Positions 23,831 through 33,644 of a DNA stretch of 64,000 nt are shown piece after piece (positions within the stretch are counted from its first letter, which is position 1; every line of letters begins with the position of its first letter). A program made the translations under genes and the position numbers. The DNA comes from Yamagishiella unicocca (lineage: Eukaryota; Chlorophyta; Chlorophyceae; Chlamydomonadales; Volvocaceae), in contig BDSL01000024.1 of the NCBI GenBank assembly GCA_003116995.1, positions 62,001 through 126,000 on the forward strand, read 5' to 3'. The notes below the pieces were generated by a model, which was given only the letters and a program-made list of their open reading frames with translations, was not told the origin of the DNA and did not search any database.

Positions 23831-25110
23831 TTGCCGAACACTTTTTCGTATGGAAAAGATGCGCAAGGTGACAGCAGCTGGGACGTCGGCTTCGACTACA
23901 CGTAAGCACCCAGGCAGAAGAGGGCTGTGGGACGAGACCCCCAGGCAACGTGGGGATTTTAGAGGAAGGGAGGCACGGAAAAGCCAGCGCGAGAGGGTTT
24001 TCGATAGGGCACGAAATGTAGATACGGAGTGGGGACGTCCATTCTGACCGTCTTTTGCCGTATGTTTATGTGCACCAGCCATTACCCCCAACTGTCATCT
24101 GCCCTCCTTAAAGTCCGCATCCTTCAGGCGCACCCCCCGACAAACCTAAACCCGAAACAGCACCAGGTCTGCTTGTTGCCCGCCCCCCCCCCAGCTTCGG
24201 CTGTGCCATGCATCCCCGCATGCGCCAGTCGTGGGCCACCCACTGGAGCCGCCACGTGCGACCCGGGGGTCTGCTGGTGACGCTGGTCTTCCCCATCAAG
24301 CCGGACGCGGACTCCAACGTGGGGCCGCCCTTCCCCGTGTCGCCGCAGCTCTACACGCAGCTGCTGGGGCCGCACGGTGAGCCAGGGAGGGGGGAAGCGG
24401 AGGGGGCAAGGAGAGGCGCATGGGGGGGCGGCCCGGGGGGCCCTGTGGGGAAGCGGAGGATGCAAGGGGCGGGCCGGGGAAGGGGGAGTGAGGGGACGTG
24501 CGGGGGGACGGGCGTGGAAGTGGGCTTCGTGTTAGCGTGAGGAGTCTTACGGGTGCGCTCGGATGTGTGTGTTTGTGCGCATTGGGGTCAGTGTCTCTTG
24601 AGGCGGCTGCACGGCGAGAGCGGTGAAGCAGTGGAACAGTGAACGGGGGCAGCGGCTGGAGGGAGGGGGGCGGCACAAAGGCCCGCTTGCATGACGTGGA
24701 TGGAGGGGGGGGTATAAGATAATCCGCGAATGAGGGGCAAGCACCATAGGACGATCTGGAGGGGGAAAGTACCATAGGACGACCTGCACTCGCCTTGCCC
24801 GTCGTTATGCGCGCGCAGAGGCATGTACGGCAGCGACGAGGATGACGCGTGGACGGAACGCAATAGCAGGGCGGCAAGCTCAGAGCCGTAGCCATGGCGA
24901 GGGTGCCGGTCGGTGGCCAGGGGTGCGAGCCCCAGCAAACACCACGTGCCATGGCCGGCCATGGACAGGGTCGCTGCTGGGGTGGGTTGCGGCTTCTTCC
25001 TCAGGTCTGCTGCTTCCTGTGTACGACATGCCCCTTGCCTGCTGCTGCGGGGTTCGAGCGAGTCTTCGAGGAGGCGGTGCCTCCCTGGAGATGGCATGGA
25101 GATGGAGGCG
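23831..25110 (+). pseudogene. Thiol/halide methyltransferase (TPMT/HOL family) remnant
   Basis: Three collinear exon-like pieces match the C-terminal half of plant thiocyanate/halide methyltransferases (SAM plus thiol or halide to methylated product). Piece 1 is 23831-23901 and ends WDVGFDYT with a GTAAGC donor. Piece 2 is 24195-24376, joins in phase and reads TFGCAMHPRMRQSW, RPGGLLVTLVFP and GPPFPVSPQLYTQLLGPHG, with a GTGAGC donor. Piece 3 is about 25051-25110 and would read GFERVFEEAVPPWRWHGDG, but the base pair before it is GG instead of AG. No convincing SAM-binding motif I exon precedes piece 1: only a VLLPGTG-like string ending in a stop is seen at 23795. A dispersed repeat module begins at 25161, just after piece 3. 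A working gene with an unusual structure is possible but less likely. Confidence 0.55.
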
Positions 25111-25160
25111 ATGATGATGATGTGCTTGGCGCAAGAAGTGACACCCGCCCTTCCATCCGG

Positions 25161-25215
25161 GTACCTTCACCGCCCTTGGTTTGTCGGCCGTGGATTTGCG
25201 GATTCCCTTATAGAC
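25161..25215 (+). repeat. Dispersed repeat, module delta (copy 1)
   Basis: ACCTTCACCGCCCTTGGTTT followed by GTCGGCCGTGGATTTGCGGA. It recurs at 37258-37310 and 41858-41915 with only a few substitutions. It abuts the 3' end of the methyltransferase remnant. Confidence 0.85.
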
Positions 25216-25721
25216 CCTGCCTCTATGCATCCGCTGGGACCGGAACTTGATGCTTAGGGCGCGTGTCTTGCTGTTGCTGGTTTGTGCTGCGCCAAAGTGC
25301 CGCGCAACGGTGCACGTGTGTCGCCGGGGGCGCACGCGAGTGATTCAAGACTACATGGGCCGCCGCCTGGGAGGGCCGTCGTACTGTCAACTGGCTGAGT
25401 GTTTTGCCAGGGGATGTCTGCGGTCGCAACTGGCTTGCTTGCTACACATCGTGCTTGGTGCTGCGATCAACCTCTTGGCAAGGGTGCTGCTGCGATCATC
25501 TGATTGGCAAGGGCGCCCAACAATGCCGCCAAAATTGGGGTGATGCGGTGAAGTGGCGGCGGACGGATTGAGGTGGCGCGGTGACGTATCCAGCTGACGT
25601 ATGCAGGGCGGAGCGTCGGGGGGGGGGCTGGAGGGGGGCCGGCAGCAGGCGATGGAGGCGGCACAGGGGAGGTGGAGGGCCGCAAGAGCCAGCAGGACGT
25701 GCGCCCGGGGGCGTGGTGTCA

Positions 25722-26078
25722 GGAGGTGCGGGAGCAGTGGTGTCGGGAGGTGCGGGAGCAGTGGTGTCGGGAGGTGCGGGAGCAGTGGTGTCAGGAGGTG
25801 CGGGAGCAGTGTTGTCAGGAGGTGCGGGAGCAGTGGTGTCGGGAGGGGCGGGAGCAGTGGTGTCAGGAGGTGCGGGAGCAGTGGTGTCAGGAGGGGCGGG
25901 AGCAGTGGTGTCAGGAGGTGCGGGAGCAGTGGTGTCGGGAGGGGCGGGAGCAGTGGTGTCAGGAGGTGCGGGAGCAGTGGTGTCAGGAGGTGCGGGAGCA
26001 GTGGTGTCAGGAGATGCGGGAGCAGTGGTGTCGGGAGGTGCGGGAGCAGTGTTGTCAGGAGGTGCGGGAGCAGTGGCC
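25722..26078. repeat. 24-bp minisatellite, about 15 units
   Basis: Unit GTGTCAGGAGGTGCGGGAGC plus AGTG, with CAGG/CGGG variation between units. Because 24 is a multiple of three, several frames on both strands stay open across it, producing apparent proteins such as repeated APAPPDTT. There is no exon signal at either end. Confidence 0.85.
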
Positions 26079-26084
26079 GTTACG

Positions 26085-26721
26085 TTATAGATGCGGTGAT
26101 AGTGGGCGGACTGTTGCGTGGTGATCCCGGGTGACCTCAGCAAGCTGGCCCGGGCACCAGAGTCGTCCAGAGTTTGCCAACGATCGACAGTAGGCGTGTG
26201 ATATTAAGCTCGGTTCTGTGTTTTTGCGCGGACTTAGTTTTCGTCTGGCACCCATGCTTACCATTTTTTCTCCCCCACCTGCCCCCACTTGTACCGTTGT
26301 TCGTTGCCATATGAACACCCACTCCATGAATGAAACCTCCTTACGGATCCCCAATGTAACGCGACAAATGTGGTGTCCCTCTGCGAAGGAGACAACGGTC
26401 GATGATTGTATCTGTGGAGGTTGGCCCAGTGGCCGTACGCGTGCGACCCGCTGGTCACAGCTTCCATTATCTTCCGCCTCCATCCCTAGCACGAGGGCTT
26501 GACAAGGAATGAGCCGGCTTGCCATACGATACTGAAGTATGAAGGCCTAAACCCAGCCTAAACCCAACAGAAGGCCATCCGTTTGTCCTCGTTAGAGCAG
26601 CGCTTACATTACAGGTACAGAGCGCTCGCCATTCGGTAACGGTTCCAATACCTTATTCGAATCTCTCTGGAGAGCAGCGGTTTTAGGCAAAACGCTTAAG
26701 GCGCTCGTCTCGGCTGTCCAA
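26085..26721. other. Intergenic region and probable 5' UTR of the ERD7-like gene
   Basis: No coding family was recognised on either strand. The segment just before 26722 is presumably the leader of the downstream gene. A short direct repeat (CTAAACCCAGCCTAAACCCA) is at 26547-26566. Confidence 0.35.
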
Positions 26722-29700
26722 ATGTCCGGCGAGCCTCTTGTCGTCGTTCCTGGAGCTACAGTATATGAAGTGAGCTCTACTGAAGCTTTGTAGTCCTTTA
26801 TGTTTGACGTTTTTACTCAGTATGGCGGATGTGCGGGGCATCGGGTCCGCAGGTCGAGCGGACCAGCCATGCCGTGACCTCGATCGCAAATGGCGACTTC
26901 GTCATCGCTTATGCGGCTCCAGGGGATGATGCTGGGCTTCAGGCGCAGGTACGGTGCAGATATTGTCTCGGTACTGCGTCAGCACGGTCGTTATAGGACG
27001 GCCCCCTTTCACAACCTTCACTCCCCACCTTCCCTTGAATTCCTTTCTGAGCACCCACGTCTTGCGGACACACCATGTGTGGCGTCTCCTGCACTCGCCC
27101 CTTCTGCGCCAACAGCGACCATCCACTGCTGGGACCCTGCCTGCTGCGCGCTGCCTCCCCTCCGCCACCTCGCACTGCATCCCGACCCACACTGCTAGCC
27201 GCCGCCGGGACGCCCTGCTGCCAACGCTGCCCCCCTTTTCCTTCCATCTTCCCCCACCTATCCACGCGCTTTGCGGCTCCAATGTTCACGCGCGTCGTCA
27301 GTGAACCCCCTCCCTCCCCCTCCCTCGCCCTCCCTCCCCCTCCCTCGCCCTCCCTCGCCCTCCCTCGCCCTCCCTCGCCCTCCCTCCCCCTCCCTCGCCC
27401 TCCCTCGCCCTCCCTCCCCCTCCCTCGCCCTCCCTCGCCCTCCCTCGCCCTCGCCCTCCCTCGCCCTCCCTCCCCCTCCCTCGCCCTCCCTCGCCCTCCC
27501 GCACAAACTAGGTGTCCGCCGACCATGCGCCAACTATCCTGTCTTTTTCGCGTCAACGGCTTTCACGCCCCTCCCCCTCCCGCCCTCCCACCGTGTGGTG
27601 TGGTGGCCGATGTGGGTCGCGTCCTCCAACTACCGCAACCGCCGCAGGTGGGGCCTGTGCGCTGGCCGCTGGGCCGCTGGGTCGCCACGCTGCGCTTCGA
27701 CGACCTGGTCTACGCCTTCCAGCTGCCGCCAGGACACGGCTCCTGCTACTACTGCCTGACGCTTCAGCCAGACACCCCCCTGGAGCAATTGGACCTGCTG
27801 CAGGCACGTGCGGCCTTGAACACGTGTTCTTGTGGGACACCGCTGCGTTACTGATGCCGCTACTGCTGCTGCCGCCGGCCTCCCCGTGCTCTTGACCCCT
27901 CTTATAGCCTCGCGAGTGGGGTGTGTGTAAAAACCGTTTTACGCAACGGGACAGGATAGTTGGCGCGAGGGGGGGGCGGTCTGACGCGCCTCGTGGTGGC
28001 GGCTCCAACACCCAGCCCAGCCATCTGGACTGGGTCACCCGGTGCACGCCTGCTCCCCCCGCCCCCCCTCCTGCCCCTCCCCTCCCTCGTCCCCTCCCTC
28101 GTCCCCCTCCCTCGTCCCCCTCCCTCGTCCCCTCCCTCGTCCCCCTCCTCCTCCTTCCACGGGTTTCCCTCGAACCTCCTCCTTCCACTTGCTCCGCTGC
28201 TTTGCCGCAGCGAGCCGCTTCCAGATGGCCCCCCTGGAGGGCTTCTTGTCGCCATCTCCCGCCGGCCCCCACCCCCACCGCCACCCTGTGCAATTCAATG
28301 CCCACACCTCTCACCTCCCCTTCCCCTCCACGGCACCCCGCCGCTCCCTTCCTCCCCCTCCTCCCCTCCATCCCTTCAGGCCATCCTCGCATCCGGGTCC
28401 GCCTACCACGACCAGCAGCGCGTTGCCGGGCAGCCCCCGCTGCCCGCTGACCTGCAGGCGCTGCAGCAGCACCTGCAGCAGCCGCAGCAGCCACCACAGG
28501 TGCGAACGGGATAAGTATGACGGCTCAGTGGGGCTTAGGGTGGGGGCCGTTGCGGGGCCTCAGCGGCGGTGGGGGTCGGCAGGTGGGTCACGGGGCCAAC
28601 TTGTGGCGGCCGGGGTCCTCTGTTCAACCCCGCAGAGCACGCAGCGGGGTCCTGTGTTTCGGTTCCCGCCAGCGGGCGGCAGCGGGTGCTGCCCCTTGAC
28701 GCCCTGCCACCACCGATTCGTCGCGTTGCTACCCCCACCCACCCACCCGCCCACCCACCCACCCACCCACCCACCCACTCACCCACCCACCCATCCGCCC
28801 CACGGGTTTGCTCTCATAACCCCCCAACTCCACCCCGCGTGTTGGCCCTGTGGAACTCAGGGGCAGCAGCAGCAGCAGCCCCGGCAGCAGCAGCAGCAAC
28901 AGCCGGCCCCCAACAAGGCCGACCGGCTCGCCGCGGGGCTGCAGCGGGGGGGCCAGCTGGCGGCGGCGGGTGTGCTCACGGCGGCGGCATGGGCGGGCGT
29001 GGCGCTGCACCGGGGGGCGGAGGCGGCGGTGGCGCGCATGCAGCCCTCGGACAGGCAACACAGCCTGTCGCCGGAGGCGCAGGTGGGGCTTATGCGCGCA
29101 AAACATCGTCTAGTAACGTGGGGCTTATCCGTGTACGTGTGCGTGTGTGTACGTTTGCCGCGGACTGAGCCGCATAGAGTCGGGGTGCGTGTGTGTGTGT
29201 CTGTGTTTGCTTGTGGGGGAAGGGCACTGCTGAGCCATGCGGGTCACGGGGGGGGAGCCCTGGTGGTGAGGTTCGTGCCGTGACGGGTGCGGGCGGCGGC
29301 ACCCCACATGGCCCCCCCGACACGGGCTCTCCTTGCAACCCGACACGCGACTCGACAGGAACCCCCCGACAGGAACCTCCCGGGCGGAGGCGCAGAGCTG
29401 TGTGAGGCGGTTGGCCCCTCAGTCGCCACTGCCGTTGTGGCTGTAGTTTTGTGACTGGGGCCTTATCCCTCCCGCCAGCCGCTACGGTGAGGCCACACGG
29501 CTTACCCTCGTTGCTCCCTGCTGCGCTGCTCTGTGCACAGGCGCGGCTTCAGAGGGCCCAGTCAATAGCTGCCTCAGCGGCCGAGGTTAGCGGCAGGTAA
29601 GCCCCAGCGGTGGTGGGGCGGGGGCCCGACGGGGTCCCGCGTGGGTCGAGGTCCCTGGGCCCCAACCAGTTTGATGCTTCTGCCTTCCCTGCTGCTGTCC

Positions 29701-31622
29701 TGTATGCCCCTAACAAGCCGGGTGATGCGATCATACTGAAGCAGCTGGAAACCTCGCACCACCACCACCACACTTCTCCTCGCGCTTCAAACATCCCAAC
29801 GTCCGAGTCGCACAGCCTCCCTCACCGCTTCGATGTTATTTGTTGTTGCTGCTGCTGCTGCTGCCGGCTGCTGCTGCCTCAGGGCGGTCAGCGGGGCGCT
29901 CAGCATGACTGCCAAGGTGGCGGGGGCGCTCGCGCAGCGCATCTCCTCCACCGACCTGGCTCGCCAGCTCAGCAACGGCCACTTGGCAGGCGCATCGGCG
30001 CAGGTGTGGTGTGGTGTGGTGTGGTGGTGTGGTGGGGGTGGTCGAGGAAGACCCGTGGATGCGACCCCTGGGGGGGGGGGGCGACCCCGGGCTGCAGCTG
30101 GGCTCGGGGGTTGCGGGGCTGGGGGTCAGGCGCTCCATTTCCTGCTTACTCGCCTTACGCGTCTCGTAGATCTTGGGTCGCACAAACAGCAGCCCCCTAG
30201 CCTCTGACTGGTGGCTCGGTGATCCTCTCACCCTTTGTTTCTCTCGCGCGCTGGTGCGTCCCGCCACTCGCCCCCTGCCGCTGGCTCGCAGGACATGCGC
30301 AAGGTGGGCGTTGCGGGATTCGACGCCATCGAGGCGGTGTACGACAGCCTGGCTGACGCGGCCCGCATCGTGCTGGCGCACACGCACGCCGCGGCCACCC
30401 GGGTGGCGGGACACAAGTACGGCCCGGGGGCGGCGCAGGTGCGGAGGGGGGGAGGGGGCAGGGGCCCAGGGAGGGAGGGAGAGGGGCAGGGTGGGGGGCA
30501 GGGTGGGAGGGTGGGAGGGGGGCAGGGAGGGACGGAGGGGGGCAGGGAGGGAGGTAGGGAGGGGGGCAAGGACGGGACAGGGAGGGAGGGAGGGACGGGG
30601 CAGGGAGGGAGGGAGAGGGGACAGGGAAAGAGGGGCTCGTGCAGTGCACGTGTTCACTGTTTGCGCCCAAACGTTTGAAAGCCCGCAGGCCAAGATCGCG
30701 TGTGCTAATGTTTTGCTTTGTGCTGATGCTTTGCTTTGTGGTCCACAAGCTCCTGGCCCCCAGGTCTCCATCCTCGTTTCATACCCACCACCACCGCATC
30801 TTCCTGGCCCCCCTCGCCCATGATATCTCGCTCTTCCGCCCGCCCCCGTCTCCCTCTCGCCCACCACTGACCCCTCTGCTGACCCTCCGCCGCCAGGCCA
30901 CCTCCGCCGGCATCCAGGTGACGCAGAGTGTGGTGGAGACGGGCCTCCACATGTACAAGCTGCGCCCCACGGCACTCGCAAAGAAGGCCATGAAGGGCGC
31001 CGCGCAGAACGTGGTGCTGGGGAATGGCAGGGCGCAGGGCGAGCAGCTGGGCGTGGGGGCTGGGCCGGCGGGCAGCGGGGGCAGCAGCATCTGTGGCCCC
31101 ACGCCGGGGCCGGGACCAGCGCCGCAGCGAGGAGCCTGGTCGGCGACTGTGCCAGGTCCGGTGCCGTGGCCGGGACCAGCGCCGCAGCCGCAGCCCGGGT
31201 CAGCTCCCTCGGGAGCTTCAGTACCGGTGTTGCCGCCCGCACCAGGCCCGGCGCCAGGGCAATGGCCGCCGCCGCCGCCGCCGGGGCCAGGGCCAGCGTG
31301 GAGTCCATCACCAGCGGCGCAGGTGGCCGCCGTTGAGACGCTGGCGGCCCTGACGGAGCCGCCACACGCGGAGGCGTCGTACGGCGGCATCGCGGGACCG
31401 TCGTACGGCGGCGGCGGCGGTGGTAGTGGTGGGGCTGTGGTGGACGGTCTGGCGGTGTCGGGTCCGGTGGCGGCGCACCCTGCGCTGGTGGACTACACGC
31501 CCTCCGTCGCCGTGCTGGACGGCACAGGGGCCGGTTCCGGAGCGGGTACGGCCTTGCCGTACCCCGCCGTCAGCCCGTCGCAGTACACCGCGCGGTATTA
31601 CCCGGCTGTCCCGCGGGGCTGA
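26722..31622 (+). CDS. Senescence/spartin-domain protein (ERD7-like)
   Basis: Plant ERD7 relatives bind membranes and lipid droplets and respond to cold and dehydration. Inferred exons: 26722-26769, 26853-26948, 27648-27803, 28380-28499, 28861-29082, 29541-29596, 29883-30003, 30292-30438, 30897-31622; 1692 nt, 563 residues, phases consistent. The N terminus, EPLVVVPGATVYEV then GDFVIAYAAP, RWPLGRWVA and LVYAFQLP, corresponds to the beta-rich N-terminal region of ERD7. A Gln-rich linker follows. The senescence domain runs about residues 215-405: LAAGLQRGGQLAAAGVLTAA, ARLQRAQSIAASAAEVSG, GFDAIEAVYDSLADAARIVL then VAGHKYGPGAA, and ATSAGIQVTQSVVETGLHMY. The last 150 residues are Pro/Gly/Ala-rich. 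The exon 3 donor is a non-consensus GC (CAG then GCACGT), but it is the only one that keeps phase. Introns 2, 3, 4 and 8 hold low-complexity or dispersed repeats. Confidence 0.87.
27301..27500. repeat. CCCTCC/CCCTCG pyrimidine minisatellite in ERD7-like intron 2
   Basis: Alternating CCTCCCTCGCC and CCTCCCCCTCC units for about 200 bases, all pyrimidine apart from the G of CCTCG. It ends directly at dispersed module alpha copy 2. Confidence 0.85.
27500..27580 (+). repeat. Dispersed repeat, module alpha (copy 2)
   Basis: Contains CACAAACTAGGTGTCCGCCG then ACCATGCGCCAACTATCC, as in the copies at 1575 and 40271 but lacking their left 40 bases. It lies in ERD7-like intron 2, about 70 bases before the exon 3 acceptor. 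Confidence 0.8.
27926..27966 (-). repeat. Inverted partial copy of module alpha
   Basis: Read on the minus strand, this gives GCGCCAACTATCCTGTCCCG then TTGCGTAAAACGG, matching the middle of module alpha. It lies in ERD7-like intron 3 and is the only clearly inverted member seen. Confidence 0.65.
28080..28185. repeat. CCCTCGTCCCCTC minisatellite ending in CCACGGGTTTCCCTCG
   Basis: About ten CCTCGTCC(C)CTCC units in ERD7-like intron 3, closed by the CCACGGGT motif shared with other arrays in the window. Confidence 0.75.
28733..28800. repeat. (CACC)n microsatellite in ERD7-like intron 4
   Basis: About fifteen CACC units with CGCC and CACT interruptions. Non-coding. Confidence 0.85.
30440..30640. 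repeat. G-rich low-complexity tract in ERD7-like intron 8
   Basis: GGGAGG and GGGGCAGG units run for about 200 bases on the sense strand just after the exon 8 donor. Several runs of three or more G lie within short distances, giving G-quadruplex potential in the pre-mRNA. Confidence 0.75.
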
Positions 31623-32326
31623 GCGCCCTCCCCCGGGGGGGGGAGCGCGCCGGCGGAGGCCTTGGTGGTTTTACGAGGCGAGGAGTGGGTGGGCGAGGGC
31701 GGCGAGGAGGGGGGGAAATGTCGGCGAAGAGGGGTGGGTGAGGGCGGCGAGGAGGGAGGACGAGGGCGGCGCGGCCGTAAGCGTGGAGGGCGTCGTGAGG
31801 GGCACGCTGGGTGTCAACCAGTGGTATGGATGTACGATATGGGTTATCGGAGGTGGGGAGCCAGAGGGGCTGGACGCGGTTCAGGCGCCCCATCAGCAGC
31901 GATCATTGTGACGTCTGCATACCAGTACCTGCGGGGGAGGTTGGCGGGTGGCGGCCGCTGCGGCAGCTCGGCGGCAGTGCCAGTGACGTTGCGGGAAGGC
32001 GGCGGTGGTGGTGGTGGCGGCAGACACGTCGTTGTCGCAGGAGCGGCGGCGCTTGTTGCACTTGCGCGCTGTGGGTTCGCTGTGGGGGTGCGTCGTGATG
32101 CGAGAGCACTAGGGCGGCACATGCAGTGAGGCCTGATGGGACAAGGTATCACCGTGTTGATTGATATGGCTTGACGGCGCTGCTGAGCGGTGGCGGTTGT
32201 ATATAAGGCGCAAACAAGGTCAGCTGGTCTATTGGGTTGTTCGTTCGTGCGCCTACATCGACGATTGCTTACAGGAGCAATACTAAATGCACATCAGCGA
32301 CCTCTCTATACGCCGGTTACATCGCA

Positions 32327-32343
32327 TGTAATCGGCTTGTAAA
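32327..32343 (+). terminator. Polyadenylation signals TGTAA (two) of the ERD7-like gene
   Basis: TGTAA occurs at 32327 and again at 32339, about 710 bases after the stop at 31622. The intervening DNA, with no other recognised features, is taken as the 3' UTR. Confidence 0.5.
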
Positions 32344-32344
32344 C

Positions 32345-33644
32345 ATGTTTTCGTGACGGATACCGTACGGCTCCTGAGCTGCACCGTGTGTGTACGAAAC
32401 ACGTGGTGCTTCGTGCCCCGTGCTGCCCCGCGCTGTTCGGCGAGGTCCCGCCCTCCCGCGCCAGACCCACACCTTCACCGCCGCCAGCACCTGTCCGCAG
32501 CGCCCCCGCACCTTCACCGCCCACGCCCTCCCTCCCTCAGCTCTCTTGTCGCCGACCACCACTGTCGTCCCTAACATGGCGCTTAGGGGCGCCACGCGCG
32601 GCGATGTCCCACTAACGTACCCCATAACGGCCTGCTCGAGTAGCCGGTTAACGATTTCCGTAGGCCTGCTCGCTCCCTGATATCAAGCCCATCGGCGTGC
32701 GGGGTCGAGGGAACCCCAACTTGTGTTCCGCACCTGTTTCCCACGACCGAACGATCGAGTCGACCGCGGCAGCGGGACGTGGGCCCTAGGGCCTCACCGA
32801 GCCAGTGGAAGCTGCCGCAAGCTCCCAACGTGCCCCTCCGACGGTGCTCGAGGAGAGCGCACCGCATGCACCTTCCGGAAATTGAACCGAATGACGCCGT
32901 TGCTGCGAAAGCCGTCCGTACGTCCGAACAATACCCATTCATTACATCCGTGCCCCCGCCCGCAGCAGCAGGCAGCAGCAGCCCAACACAGCAGCGTCCC
33001 AAGCGCCTCCCCCGCCCTAGCGTGTTTTGCATGTCCTCCGCATCTTCGGTGCCGGGGCGAGCAACGGCGACAGCAACAGGGTTTTTCGACAACAGCGAAA
33101 CGCCGTGGAAGTACGGTACGTGCACGACAATGCCGCACACAGGGAAGTGTAGTACGGAATTATAGGAATGCGGGGCCTCACGCCGTACACACGGCAGCCG
33201 TAAAACCCAACGCCGCACGCCACACAGCTGCACCGTGCCGTGCAGCACCCTCAGCACCCGCAGCCTGGCTACCAGTGCTCCTCCCGCCCCGGCCTGCCCT
33301 TTTTACTTCCACGGGTTTTCTCCCCTGTAGGCCCCCTCCCTCCTATAACCTATGCCAGCCTTCAATGTATCCCCCCGCACGGGGCAGCAAGACAGACAGG
33401 ACCCCAGACAAGGGTGTTGCCTCCACGTCGTTGGTCGTTCCGCTCTTCAATGCACGCACTCCGCGGTGTAAACAAGCACATATGGCAGCGTGCCGACGCA
33501 CCAGCGCTCGTGCGGACCTGGCACCTGGGTCCCTGCAAACGTCACCAACTGCTGTCACCAACTGCTGTCACTAACCGCTGTCACCACCTGCTGCCACCAG
33601 CTGCTGTCACAGACCGCCGTACTCTTCTGCGGCACCACAACAGC
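32345..33644. other. Region between two convergent genes (3' UTR of the minus-strand gene and spacer)
   Basis: The ERD7-like gene (plus) and the four-TM gene (minus) converge here. A minus-strand TGTAA (TTACA at 32942-32946) is a candidate signal for the latter, giving a 3' UTR of about 700 bases. Near 33540-33610 a short CTGTCACCAACTG repeat is present. No coding exons were recognised. Confidence 0.4.
32942..32946 (-). terminator. Candidate polyadenylation signal of the four-TM gene
   Basis: TTACA on the plus strand, TGTAA on the coding strand, about 700 bases beyond the stop at 33645. No nearer copy was noticed. Confidence 0.35.

Noticed and set aside
28042..29283. 413-codon plus-strand open frame
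   Set aside because: Runs through introns and exons 4-5 of the ERD7-like gene in a different frame; composed of CACC and CCTCG repeats.
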